This document shows positions 54,981-64,000 of a stretch of DNA of 64,000 bases, piece after piece. The position numbers and the translations under genes were made by a program. The stretch spans positions 124,001 through 188,000 of the forward strand of contig WYBN01000010.1 in NCBI GenBank assembly GCA_011525875.1. The letters are read 5' to 3'. This stretch comes from Melioribacteraceae bacterium. GTDB taxonomy: Bacteria; Bacteroidota; Ignavibacteria; Ignavibacteriales; Melioribacteraceae. Under the pieces are notes generated by a model. The model did not search any database. It had not been told where the DNA came from and was given only the letters and a program-made list of their open reading frames with translations. Position 1 is the stretch's first letter, and each line of letters starts with the position of its first letter.

Positions 54981-56392
54981 AGAACAGAGAGAATATATTA
55001 AATAAAGCTAACGAGCTGCGTTGGGAAATAGGTGAAAGCCTGCATGATAATCTGCTCGAATCAATATATAAATTTGCGACTGAAATTTCATCGAGGGTAA
55101 TAGCCGTTGATGTAAGCAAAAAATCAAAGTCTTTCGATTCTAAGCTAGATCAAATATTAACAAGTTCTAAATTTGGATTTCCAATAATGTTTTTACTGCT
55201 GGCGCTCGTATTCTGGCTTACGATTGAAGGGGCAAACATTCCATCATCTTTGTTATCCAGCTTTTTGATTGATTCTATCTACCCTCAATTGAAAACATTT
55301 TCTTCAAATATTGGACTGCCGTTTTGGGTTGACGGAATTTTGATTGACGGGTGTTATCTGGCAATGGCTTGGGTTATTGCCGTAATGCTTCCGCCGATGG
55401 CTATTTTTTTTCCGCTGTTCACATTACTGGAAGATTTTGGTTATCTGCCGAGAGTTGCATTTAATATGGATTTCTTATTTAAACGGGCGGGAGCCCACGG
55501 CAAGCAGGCGCTAACAATGGCAATGGGATTCGGATGCAACGCTGCAGCGGTTATTTCCACACGAATAATTGATAGTCCGCGCGAACGTTTAATTGCCATT
55601 ATTACGAACAATTTTTCTCTCTGCAACGGCAGATGGCCTATGCAGATATTAATTGCAACCATTTTTATAGGCGCCCTCGCTCCGTCCCATCTTGCCGGAT
55701 TGTTTTCTGCCGCAGCCGTAGTCGGCATAACACTTTTGGGGATTTTACTTGCTCTTTTGGTCTCTTGGTCATTATCAAAAACGATATTAAAAGGCGAGGC
55801 GTCGGCATTCAGTTTAGAACTGCCTCCTTATAGACCGCCGAGAATTCTGAAAACTCTTTACACTTCATTAATTGACAGGACAATATTTGTGTTGTGGCGC
55901 GCAGTAGTTTTTGCCGTGCCTGCCGGCGCCATGATTTGGCTTGTGTCTAACATAACTTTTGAAGGCTTAAGCATTGCTGAGTGGTTCATTAATTGGGCAA
56001 ATCCTTTCGGATTATTAATCGGCTTGAACGGAGTTATTCTTTTAGCATATATAATCGCAATTCCTGCTAACGAGATAGTTCTGCCTACCATTCTAATGCT
56101 TACTGTACTTGTGGCAGGAACGCCTGAAATCGGCGCCGGCTCTGGAGTTATGTTTGAACTTGATTCAGCTGCGGCAACAGCCAATGTTTTGTCTTTAGGA
56201 GAGTGGTCACTATTAACTGGGGTGAGCATAATGTTGTTCAGCTTGATGCATAATCCTTGCTCAACCACGATATATACAATTTATAAAGAGACTGGAAGTG
56301 TAAAGTGGACTTTTGTTGCGGCAGTTTTACCACTTCTTATCGGTTTTGTTTTCTGCTTTTTCCTCGCTCAGATTTGGCGTCTATTCGGCTGA
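54977..56392 (+). CDS. feoB: FeoB C-terminal membrane permease, encoded as separate gene
   Basis: A 471-residue integral membrane protein forming the Fe2+ path of FeoB. After a cytoplasmic linker (1-65) come two Gate domains: [26 protein letters not shown] and [23 protein letters not shown], with the conserved metal-relevant Cys in the second, then [28 protein letters not shown] near the end. It has no G domain of its own. ATG 54977 lacks a clear Shine-Dalgarno sequence, so translation must be coupled or arise by frameshift from the upstream gene. Confidence 0.9.
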   Translation: MKNRENILNKANELRWEIGESLHDNLLESIYKFATEISSRVIAVDVSKKSKSFDSKLDQILTSSKFGFPIMFLLLALVFWLTIEGANIPSSLLSSFLIDSIYPQLKTFSSNIGLPFWVDGILIDGCYLAMAWVIAVMLPPMAIFFPLFTLLEDFGYLPRVAFNMDFLFKRAGAHGKQALTMAMGFGCNAAAVISTRIIDSPRERLIAIITNNFSLCNGRWPMQILIATIFIGALAPSHLAGLFSAAAVVGITLLGILLALLVSWSLSKTILKGEASAFSLELPPYRPPRILKTLYTSLIDRTIFVLWRAVVFAVPAGAMIWLVSNITFEGLSIAEWFINWANPFGLLIGLNGVILLAYIIAIPANEIVLPTILMLTVLVAGTPEIGAGSGVMFELDSAAATANVLSLGEWSLLTGVSIMLFSLMHNPCSTTIYTIYKETGSVKWTFVAAVLPLLIGFVFCFFLAQIWRLFG

Positions 56393-56398
56393 CGTAAA

Positions 56399-58540
56399 TT
56401 ACTTTCTAGAGGAATGTCCCCGTTTAATTTTTATTGGAATTGAGTTTGTAGAATATTCCATAAGCCACTCTTGAAGATTTATTCTCTCTTGAGTAAATAC
56501 AGCCCGATTCCGCACATAATTTCCGTTAGGTAATAAGATGCGAGACTTTTCGGTATCCTTTATGGCAATATCGAGTAGTGTTGTCTTAATCAATTTTTTT
56601 AAATCCGGATTTTCAACCGGGAATGTTGTTTCAACTCTTCTGTCAAGATTTCTTTGCATTATATCGGCGCTGCTAAGATAAATTTCCTCGTTTCCGTTAT
56701 TATAGTAGTAAAACACACGGCTGTGTTCGAGGAAACGACCGACTATGCTTCGAACAAAAATATTTTCGCTTAAGTCCGGAACCTGAGGAACCAGGCAACA
56801 TATTCCTCTTATTATCAAATCAATTCTGACTCCGTTTTTCGAAGCCTCATAAAGAGCAGCAATTACGGTTGGGTCTACAAGTGAATTAAGTTTTAATATT
56901 ATATGGGCTTTTTTGTTTTGTTTAGCATATTTTATTTCACGTGCTACCAATTTCAGAAAATGCTCGCGCAAATTAACCGGGGCTATCGAAAGCTTGCGGT
57001 AATTTTTTTGTTCCGAATAACCGGTAAGATAGTTGAAAACTTCGGTAACGTCTGCACAGATTTGTTCGTCACAAGTAAAAAGACCTATATCAGTATAAAG
57101 CTTTGCCGTTGTAGGATTGTAATTGCCTGTTGATAAATGAACGTATCTTTTAACCCCGTCAATTTCGCGCCTTACTACCAGCGTCATCTTCGAATGTGTT
57201 TTTAATCCGACAAGTCCATAAACAACATGTACGCCGGCTTTTTCAAGTTCACGCGCCCAGTAAATATTATTTTCTTCGTCAAATCTGGCTTTTAATTCAA
57301 CCAGAACTGCCACCTGTTTTTTTCTGTCTGCAGCTTCTATTAGATATCGAATGATAGGCGAGTTCTGACCTACACGGTACAGGGTTTGTTTTATAGCGAG
57401 AACATCCGGGTCCTGAGAAGCAGTTTTAATGAAATCAATAACCGGCGAAAACGAATTATAAGGATGATGCAAAAGGATGTCTCTCTTTTTAATTGCGGTA
57501 AAAATATTCTCGTCTTCCTCAAAAAAAGAAGGCGCAGAGGGATTAAAAAGTTTTTCTTTAAGGTGATAAAGAGGCAGATTATAGAGTTCCATAGATGAAC
57601 TGAGCCCGAGCGGACCGTCTATAATGTGGATGGCATTACGCGTGATCTCAAGATTTTCGGTTAACGTATCAATCATAAACTCCGGCATTGATTTCTCAAT
57701 TTCGAGCCTGACGACAGAGCCAAATTTTCTTTGTTTGATATTTTCTTCGATAAGATCAAGTAAATCATCAGCTTCGTCTTCCTGAATTTCAAGATCGGTA
57801 TTTCGCGTCACTCTAAAATTATAAGCACCGATAAATTCCATTCCGGGAAACAAAAGATGTAAATTATTTTTTATTAAGTCTTCCAACCATAAATATTTAG
57901 CAGAAAAAGGAGTGCCATTTTTTCTGGGGTTTGGATCGAAAATTTTATCTATTCTTAGAAGACGCGGAAGAATAGTTGGAATTTTAACCCTTGCAAAGTG
58001 TTTTTCTCCGCTGTGTTTTTTTACTAATATGGCAAAACTTAAACTCAAGTTGGAGATATATGGAAATGGTCTGCCCGGGTCGAATGCAAGCGGTGTAAGA
58101 ACAGGATATATCTCTTTTTCAAAATATTGGTTAAGTATTTTTAGTTCAGTTTTGCTTAGTTCCGAAATAGTCGTAATATTTATGGAGTTCTCGCGAAGTT
58201 CGTGAATAATCGAACTATGCCAGAAATCGTAAATTTTTTGCAGCAGCGGACGAACCTGTGCCTCAATCTTTCTAAGTTCGTCGATGGGAGTGATGCCGTC
58301 TATAGTAGGTTCGTTTATTTTTGCTCTCAATTGTTCTTTGAGGCCTGAAACTCGTATCATGTAAAATTCATCGAGATTTGAAAAAAAAATCGAAATGAAT
58401 TTAACTTTATCTAATAAGGGAAGAGCCGGGTCAAAAGCTTCTTCGAGTACACGTTTGTTAAATTCCAGCCAGCTTAAATCTCTGTTAAAAAAATTATCGC
58501 TGACGAAATATTTTCTTAGGTTTTCTTTAACGAGCTTCAT
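56399..58540 (-). CDS. ppk: Polyphosphate kinase
   Basis: Polymerises inorganic polyphosphate from ATP. A PPK1 enzyme of 713 residues: N-terminal FFNRDLSWLEFNKRVLEEA, HHPYNSFSPVIDFI, then the two conserved His motifs in GLKTHSKMTLVVRRE and YVHLSTGNYNPTTAKLYTD, and C-terminal YYNNGNEEIYLSSADIMQRNLDRR. It converges on feoB with only 6 nt between the two stop codons and no hairpin. Confidence 0.97.
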   Translation of the reverse strand: MKLVKENLRKYFVSDNFFNRDLSWLEFNKRVLEEAFDPALPLLDKVKFISIFFSNLDEFYMIRVSGLKEQLRAKINEPTIDGITPIDELRKIEAQVRPLLQKIYDFWHSSIIHELRENSINITTISELSKTELKILNQYFEKEIYPVLTPLAFDPGRPFPYISNLSLSFAILVKKHSGEKHFARVKIPTILPRLLRIDKIFDPNPRKNGTPFSAKYLWLEDLIKNNLHLLFPGMEFIGAYNFRVTRNTDLEIQEDEADDLLDLIEENIKQRKFGSVVRLEIEKSMPEFMIDTLTENLEITRNAIHIIDGPLGLSSSMELYNLPLYHLKEKLFNPSAPSFFEEDENIFTAIKKRDILLHHPYNSFSPVIDFIKTASQDPDVLAIKQTLYRVGQNSPIIRYLIEAADRKKQVAVLVELKARFDEENNIYWARELEKAGVHVVYGLVGLKTHSKMTLVVRREIDGVKRYVHLSTGNYNPTTAKLYTDIGLFTCDEQICADVTEVFNYLTGYSEQKNYRKLSIAPVNLREHFLKLVAREIKYAKQNKKAHIILKLNSLVDPTVIAALYEASKNGVRIDLIIRGICCLVPQVPDLSENIFVRSIVGRFLEHSRVFYYYNNGNEEIYLSSADIMQRNLDRRVETTFPVENPDLKKLIKTTLLDIAIKDTEKSRILLPNGNYVRNRAVFTQERINLQEWLMEYSTNSIPIKIKRGHSSRK

Positions 58541-58571
58541 TTTAATCTATTCGAAATTTCTTCATGTGAAA

Positions 58572-59090
58572 TTATCTTTTCATTTTGATAGATTTTGCCG
58601 GCAAAATTTTTTTTGCCGAAGAAAAACTATCAATATCATAATCAATTTCTTTTTCAGGCATTTTGATTCGTTTCACTTTTACTTTTGCTTTTTCAAAAAA
58701 CTTTTCAGCTAATGTATCGTGATATTCAGAGAAAATGATTATCTCCTTAGTTCCGGCGGCAATTAAAGCCTTGGCGCAATTAGTGCAGGGCATATTAGTA
58801 ATATAAGCTTTGGCTCCGAATGTATTAACCCCGTGCGAAGCGCATTGCAATAAAGCGTTTATCTCTGCATGAATTGTTCTGACACAATGATTATCTACTA
58901 TCATACATCCTACATCCTCGCAATGATCGTCTCCGGGTATCGAACCGTTGTAACCGGTAGCCAAAATCTGCTTATCTTTTACAAGTACACAGCCGCAATG
59001 CATCCGGGGGCACGTTGCCCGTTCAGAAACAAGCATTGCTACTTTGAGGAAATATTCATCCCACGAGGGTCTTTTATTTCTTTTTGCCAT
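58572..59090 (-). CDS. dCMP/cytidine deaminase family protein (ComEB-like)
   Basis: A 172-residue zinc deaminase making dUMP from dCMP. Zinc and catalytic motifs are THAEINALLQC (His, Glu) and MPCTNCAKALIAAG (two Cys). An N-terminal RPSWDEYFLKVAMLVSERATCPR with CVLVKDKQILATGYNG is typical of dCMP deaminase. The C terminus is Lys-rich. No competence genes are nearby, so the housekeeping deaminase role is preferred. Confidence 0.93.
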   Translation of the reverse strand: MAKRNKRPSWDEYFLKVAMLVSERATCPRMHCGCVLVKDKQILATGYNGSIPGDDHCEDVGCMIVDNHCVRTIHAEINALLQCASHGVNTFGAKAYITNMPCTNCAKALIAAGTKEIIIFSEYHDTLAEKFFEKAKVKVKRIKMPEKEIDYDIDSFSSAKKILPAKSIKMKR

Positions 59091-59406
59091 AATCTGATTT
59101 TAGGTTAATTAATAGCGTAAATGTACGAATAATAACTCAAACATGAATAATTAATTCGAATTGGCTAATATGGAAGCATTGATTTTGTGAGGAAAGCTGC
59201 TGCAGATTAGGGCAAATCCACAGCAGCTTGTATGTTAAAAAGGAGGGAAATTAACCATATTCTTTAATTCGTTTAGTATTTACCAAGATGCATGCCATAA
59301 ATTAATTCGAAAAAACAGCGAAAGGATATCAACTTGCGGCTAAATGCTGAAAGTTTGAAATAATTTTCTTAAAATAAGGAATGTTTGTTCTCTTATCCGA
59401 AAAAAG
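59091..59406. other. Intergenic region with strong hairpin
   Basis: A 316-base gap without a convincing gene. It holds a hairpin with a perfect 9-bp stem AAGCTGCTG (59194-59202)/CAGCAGCTT (59221-59229), extended by GATT/AATC inside after a CA/CA internal loop. Just after it, AAAAAGGAGGG (plus strand) looks like a strong Shine-Dalgarno sequence with no ATG at suitable distance. No T run follows the hairpin on either strand, so it is not a classical terminator. A small RNA or leader is possible. It also must contain the promoter of the dCMP deaminase gene. Confidence 0.45.
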
Positions 59407-60639
59407 CTACCTGCGAGAATAGCTTTTATTAGTGCTTTTCCGGAGTGAAATGTTAAATACAGTGCCTTCGTTAATGATTGAGTTTTTGACGAATATTTTC
59501 CCCTTATGATACTCTTCTATAATCCGTTTAGAAAGGCTCAATCCAAGCCCCCAGCCCCGCCGTTTAGTGCTGTAACCAGGTCTGAATATATCCTTTCTTC
59601 TCCGCAGGTCAATCCCTTTGCCATTATCGATAACTTCAATATTAATATAGTTTGATTGGCCGCTTAAGCGAAAAGCAATTACTCCATTAGGCTTGTTTTC
59701 AATGGCATCGAGTGCATTCTTAATAAGGTTTTCGATCACCCATTCAAATAATTCATGATTAATCATAGCATAATAGCCGGTCTCGGTATCAATTGAAATC
59801 GTAACACCATTTTCTGTTCGGGGCAATCTGCGGTTAAAATACTCGATTACTTTAGCAATTATCTCAGTGACGTTTTCATCTTTCAGTTCCGGCTTTGAAC
59901 CAATTTTCGAAAAACGATTGGCGATTTTATTAAGCCTGTTCAAATCACTTTTCATTTCTTCGGAAACGTCAAGCACTTTATCAGGTGATAAGTAATTTAA
60001 TTTTAATATCTCCTGCCAGCCCATTAAACTAGAAATGGGTGTGCCTAACTGGTGAGCGGTTTCCTTGGCCATGCCAACCCAAATATTACTCTGTTCGGTT
60101 CTCTTCAAATAACTGAAGCCGGTATAAGAAATCAAAATGAAAATAACTGCAATTAGAATTTGAAGATAAGGATAATATCTTAACTCATTGACCAGTTCAG
60201 AATCGCCGTAGTAGATTTTATTTACTAAAACAGAGTCGTTGTAATAAACCGGAATCGGTTTGTGGATAGATTTTAACTCCTCAATTTTCTGTTTTACAAA
60301 AATTAAACGTTCTTCAAAAGAAAGCGTTGTGTCAATATTCAAGTTTCTAATTCCGCCTTCGTCGGAAATTACCGGGGTATCCTGTGCATCGGTTAAAATC
60401 AGAGGGAAGTCAATTCTCTTTATGATATCCAGCAGAAAAGTATAATCAACGCCCGGGTTCTCGGAGCGCGCGATATATTCTAGGCTGCCGGCATACAATT
60501 CAACTGTCTGTCTTTCTCTTTCTTTTAATTTATTAACTATTGAGTGAGTGTAAGCAAGGGTGCCTGCCGCAATAAGAAAAGCAACTATCAATAAAATAAT
60601 TTTTAGATAAACGGATGCCGGTCCGCCGCGCATCTTCAT
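59407..60639 (-). CDS. Sensor histidine kinase, orphan
   Basis: A 410-residue inner-membrane kinase with two membrane helices (~13-34 and ~159-178) flanking an extracytoplasmic sensing region of about 125 residues. The H-box is KETAHQLGTPISSLMGW with His196 as phosphorylation site, followed by the N-box ENLIKNALDAIE, G1 DNGKGI and G2 GWGLGLSLSKRII of the ATPase domain. There is no response regulator next to it. The sensing domain has no recognisable family. Confidence 0.92.
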   Translation of the reverse strand: MKMRGGPASVYLKIILLIVAFLIAAGTLAYTHSIVNKLKERERQTVELYAGSLEYIARSENPGVDYTFLLDIIKRIDFPLILTDAQDTPVISDEGGIRNLNIDTTLSFEERLIFVKQKIEELKSIHKPIPVYYNDSVLVNKIYYGDSELVNELRYYPYLQILIAVIFILISYTGFSYLKRTEQSNIWVGMAKETAHQLGTPISSLMGWQEILKLNYLSPDKVLDVSEEMKSDLNRLNKIANRFSKIGSKPELKDENVTEIIAKVIEYFNRRLPRTENGVTISIDTETGYYAMINHELFEWVIENLIKNALDAIENKPNGVIAFRLSGQSNYINIEVIDNGKGIDLRRRKDIFRPGYSTKRRGWGLGLSLSKRIIEEYHKGKIFVKNSIINEGTVFNISLRKSTNKSYSRR

Positions 60640-60699
60640 TAATCATCCCCTTAAAAAAAAATTTGACTGAAGCTGAATAAAATTTATAAAGCAGTAAAG

Positions 60700-61980
<1,281 letters not shown>

Positions 61981-62006
61981 CTAATTTTAGTGTGGGAGGA
62001 AAATAA

Positions 62007-62033
62007 AAACTCCGGGATTCAATGCCGGAGTTT
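62007..62033 (-). terminator. Hairpin terminator or attenuator between STAS gene and purA
   Basis: A perfect 9-bp stem AAACTCCGG (62007-62015)/CCGGAGTTT (62025-62033) with a 9-nt loop; the minus strand continues into TTTATTTT. It lies 23 nt after the STAS stop and 38 nt before the purA start, leaving little room for a separate purA promoter. Confidence 0.78.
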
Positions 62034-62056
62034 AATTAAACGTTCAAATGAAAATT

Positions 62057-62395
62057 TTAGTTAAAACTTTTTACAGCAGCATCAACCGATTCGTAATGCT
62101 CGAAAATTGTAATAAGTTTAGTAATAACGAGCAAACTGTTAATTTTCTCGGTTGCATTTGCTAGTTTAAGTGAACCGTTACCGTTCTTAATTGTGGTATA
62201 GCCGCTTATCAGCATTCCAAGACCGGAGCTGTTCATAAATTTGACGCTTGCCAGATCAACAACAACATTTTTTTTGCCTTCTTCAATGGATTTGTGGAGT
62301 AAATCGTGGAATTCCTGAGCCTCGGGTCCGCCCATTACATTGCCTTTTAATTCTATTATCAAGGCAGAATATTTTTCATAAGTTTTAATTTTCAT
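62057..62395 (-). CDS. STAS-domain protein, anti-sigma factor antagonist type
   Basis: A 112-residue STAS domain. It has KKNVVVDLASVKFMNSSGLGMLISGY, where the Ser of NSSG aligns with the phosphorylated Ser of SpoIIAA-type antagonists, and FEHYESVDAAVKSF at the end. It is divergent from the downstream ECF sigma gene at 62606, and no cognate anti-sigma kinase is nearby. It differs from the other STAS protein (6413-6772) over most of its length. Confidence 0.88.
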   Translation of the reverse strand: MKIKTYEKYSALIIELKGNVMGGPEAQEFHDLLHKSIEEGKKNVVVDLASVKFMNSSGLGMLISGYTTIKNGNGSLKLANATEKINSLLVITKLITIFEHYESVDAAVKSFN

Positions 62396-62523
62396 AGAAA
62401 TTACCCTAATTTTATATTGGATTTATTATTTTAACAAAATCTTGACCGGAATGGAAACAAAAAATATTATTTATAAATATTTATATTGCTTTGTAAATTA
62501 TTGAATCTAATTGTAAAAATAAA

Positions 62524-62591
62524 GTTCCTATTTGATTTTAAGGCAAATTTTTTAATTCCACTGCCTTAAACATAAGGAACATTAAATCAAA
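62524..62591 (+). repeat. Interlocking inverted repeats upstream of ECF sigma gene
   Basis: Three repeat pairs: GTTCCT (62524-62529)/AGGAAC (62575-62580), TTTGATTT (62531-62538)/AAATCAAA (62584-62591), and TTTAAGGCA (62537-62545)/TGCCTTAAA (62562-62570). The first two pairs cross each other, so not all can form together. They lie in the divergent promoter region and may be operator sites or alternative RNA folds. Confidence 0.6.
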
Positions 62592-62602
62592 AACATCGTC
62601 TA
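62576..62602 (+). promoter_or_regulatory. ECF-type promoter of the sigma factor gene
   Basis: GGAAC (62576-62580), a 16-nt spacer, then CGTCTA (62597-62602). This fits the known ECF pattern of an AAC-containing -35 and a CGT-type -10, suggesting autoregulation. The expected transcript start falls at or next to ATG 62606, so the message would be leaderless or nearly so. Confidence 0.55.
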
Positions 62603-62605
62603 AAA

Positions 62606-63205
62606 ATGGAAAATAATTTAACTGCCAATCCTGACGAAAAAAGCAAAACTGATGATTACAAAGATCAGGATTATGAACTTGTTCAGGAATATATTAAGGG
62701 TAATGAGTCGGCATTTGAGAAGCTTATTAATCTCCATAAGGATAAAGTGCGTAATCTTATTTTCTTAACTTTGGGCGATACCGAAAACATTGATGATATA
62801 TCACAGGAAGTCTTTATAAGTGTTTTTCATAAAGTCAAGGAATTCAGGTTTGAATCAAAATATACAACATGGCTTTACAGGATAACGGTAAATAAATGCC
62901 GTGATCATCTTAGGAAGAAAAAAGTAAGGAGTATATTTTCGCCTATTTCAGACTCGCATTATGAATTAAGCAGCAAGTCTAATCCGGAAAATCTGGATAT
63001 ACCTGCTCTCGTCAGAAGAGCAATAGAGAAATTGCCGGATAAATTAAAAGTTCCGCTCGTCCTAAGAGATATTGACGGATTGAGTTATAAAGAAATAGCC
63101 GACAAACTTGAATTGGAAGTCGGCACGATTAAATCCAGAATATTTAGAGCCAGAGAAAGTTTGAAATTTATTTTAGAACCATATTATAGAGAGATGTCGG
63201 TTTAA
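62606..63205 (+). CDS. ECF (RpoE-type) RNA polymerase sigma factor
   Basis: A 199-residue ECF sigma factor. Region 2 has NESAFEKLINLHKDKVRNLIF, DDISQEVFISVFHKVKEF and TTWLYRITVNKCRDHLRKKK; region 4 has KVPLVLRDIDGLSYKEIADKLELEVGTIKSRIFRARESL. Both domains are complete. It is divergent from a STAS gene, lies under an ECF-like promoter, and a membrane protein gene follows after 3 nt. Confidence 0.95.
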   Translation: MENNLTANPDEKSKTDDYKDQDYELVQEYIKGNESAFEKLINLHKDKVRNLIFLTLGDTENIDDISQEVFISVFHKVKEFRFESKYTTWLYRITVNKCRDHLRKKKVRSIFSPISDSHYELSSKSNPENLDIPALVRRAIEKLPDKLKVPLVLRDIDGLSYKEIADKLELEVGTIKSRIFRARESLKFILEPYYREMSV

Positions 63206-63208
63206 TTC

Positions 63209-64000
63209 GTGAAAGAAAAAGTAAACATATTTCAAAAAGCAGCCGGTCAATTAAAAAAACGGATGATGGTTTTTACGATAACATTACTCGTAATATTTTT
63301 TATGATAGTATTCAAATTAAGTGATGTTAATAATTTAAGTAAAGCAGGTTCCGACTTAATTTCTAAGTATGCAGCTTCTTTAAGTCCGTTCAATCTTTTT
63401 TATGATATTAAAAACGATGACGTTTTTAATTTTGCTGTGAATAACGAAATGACTTTGAATATTGAGCAAAGCAAATTGTTGAGAATTGAACAAGTTACTG
63501 CCGAAAAAGAAAAAATAATTGTAACCGATAAGCCTTCAGAACCTGATCCGATTTCTTACAAAGATTATCTGACAAAATTCGAGTTCAACAGCAGCGAAAC
63601 CGCCGGCATTGATTCAATACTTGATTCATACAGAAGCAAGCTAAGCTCGTCCATACTATCAAATAATAAAGATGCATTCGCGTTTGACCCCAATCTTATT
63701 GTATTACAGAAGGCAATTAATGCCGATATTAGAAATTTTACGAAGAGTATACTAAAAAGCAGAAGTGATCTCGTCGAAGAAATAACCGGCGCTGATAAAT
63801 CGTTAAATGAGATAAAAAATTATCTTAAAAAGTTGCCAGCCAGCAGAGACTTTCTTGTCTTCACTCCCGACACACTATTCAGCCTGCGTTTAGATTCTGA
63901 AGGGGAAAAAATTAGTCAAGATAGATCTGACGCAAGAAAATTGAAGGACAAGACTTCTTCAATACAGCCCGAATTTAGTTTTGAGTTTGAATTTGATTCG
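63209..64000 (+). CDS. Membrane protein downstream of ECF sigma factor, 3' end outside window
   Basis: The reading frame starts at GTG 63209, three bases after the sigma-factor stop, and stays open for 264 codons to the window edge. The first 19 residues are cytoplasmic and basic, then comes a membrane helix (VFTITLLVIFFMIVF), then a long polar domain outside the inner membrane with no recognised motif. Position suggests a regulator of the sigma factor, but the cytoplasmic part is too short for a normal anti-sigma domain. Function unknown. Confidence 0.7.
   Translation, partial: MKEKVNIFQKAAGQLKKRMMVFTITLLVIFFMIVFKLSDVNNLSKAGSDLISKYAASLSPFNLFYDIKNDDVFNFAVNNEMTLNIEQSKLLRIEQVTAEKEKIIVTDKPSEPDPISYKDYLTKFEFNSSETAGIDSILDSYRSKLSSSILSNNKDAFAFDPNLIVLQKAINADIRNFTKSILKSRSDLVEEITGADKSLNEIKNYLKKLPASRDFLVFTPDTLFSLRLDSEGEKISQDRSDARKLKDKTSSIQPEFSFEFEFDS

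Noticed and set aside
54977..56392. feoB split seen as a pseudogene from frameshift
   Set aside because: The break lies exactly in the linker between domains, the second half has its own ATG in an ATGA overlap, and both halves keep all motifs. A homopolymer error remains possible and is noted in the findings.
59232..59267. 11-codon frame from ATG 59232 overlapping the Shine-Dalgarno-like sequence
   Set aside because: Too short, no Shine-Dalgarno sequence of its own, and it reads through the AGGAGG.

Overview
The window reads as a contiguous piece of chromosome from an AT-rich Gram-negative bacterium of the Bacteroidota/Chlorobi side of the FCB group, most likely an Ignavibacteria-type organism. 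This is inference. It rests on the lipid A and LPS genes (lpxB, lpxK, a DUF374 acyltransferase, an MsbA-type ABC exporter, a GT9 heptosyltransferase), a type B L31 protein, a histidine kinase with the AHQLGTP H-box common in Bacteroidota, and -7 promoter boxes of the Bacteroidota form TAnnTTTG (clearest at 1077-1106 and 33242-33249). No tRNA, rRNA, CRISPR array, insertion sequence or prophage gene was seen.

Layout. 1-1063: an ECF sigma factor cut by the left edge, with a membrane partner. 1139-14152 (+): housekeeping genes (rpmE2, rsmB, a RodZ-like gene, ligA, a DUF6913-like gene, a STAS protein, two sodium:solute symporters, a HAD phosphatase, a PgpH-type 7TM-HD phosphodiesterase, a Xer recombinase). 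14223-25674 (+): a tightly packed surface-polysaccharide/LPS cluster with five or six glycosyltransferases, two ATP-grasp ligases, a methyltransferase, a CDP-glycerol-transferase-like protein and an MsbA-like exporter. A secreted H-type-lectin-like gene converges on it, followed by nadK. 27131-30888 (-): an operon of two D-Ala-D-Ala-ligase-like ATP-grasp enzymes, a GNAT acetyltransferase and lysine 2,3-aminomutase. 31036-49924 (-): recG, gpsA, plsY, ispD, queA, ppdK, lpxK, acyltransferase, lpxB, an ICMT-like methyltransferase, a MtnX-like phosphatase, smc and a GH2-like/multi-TM fusion. 50134-52250 (-): tpiA, a NifU-domain protein and mrp. 52442-56392 (+): an iron operon of a DtxR-type regulator behind a perfect 20-bp palindrome, a membrane-anchored DtxR-FeoA fusion, and FeoB split into a G-domain gene and a permease gene. 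56399-62395 (-): ppk, dCMP deaminase, a histidine kinase, purA and a STAS protein. 62606-64000 (+): a second ECF sigma factor behind an ECF-like promoter, and a membrane protein cut by the right edge.

Most noteworthy: (1) the feo operon, with its membrane-anchored metalloregulator-FeoA fusion and a split feoB whose junction carries a canonical -1 slippery heptamer in the right phase to fuse the two parts; (2) the lysine 2,3-aminomutase/GNAT/two-ligase operon, which looks like a small pathway making a beta-lysine-containing compound; (3) two ATP-grasp genes whose coding sequence clearly extends upstream of any ATG, GTG or TTG, implying AUA/AUU/AUC-type starts or a consensus base error; (4) a membrane-anchored GH2-like protein apparently lacking the usual acid/base Glu; (5) a sigma-factor leader with mutually exclusive inverted repeats and an ECF promoter placed for a nearly leaderless transcript. 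All calls come from reading the sequence; no database search was possible.
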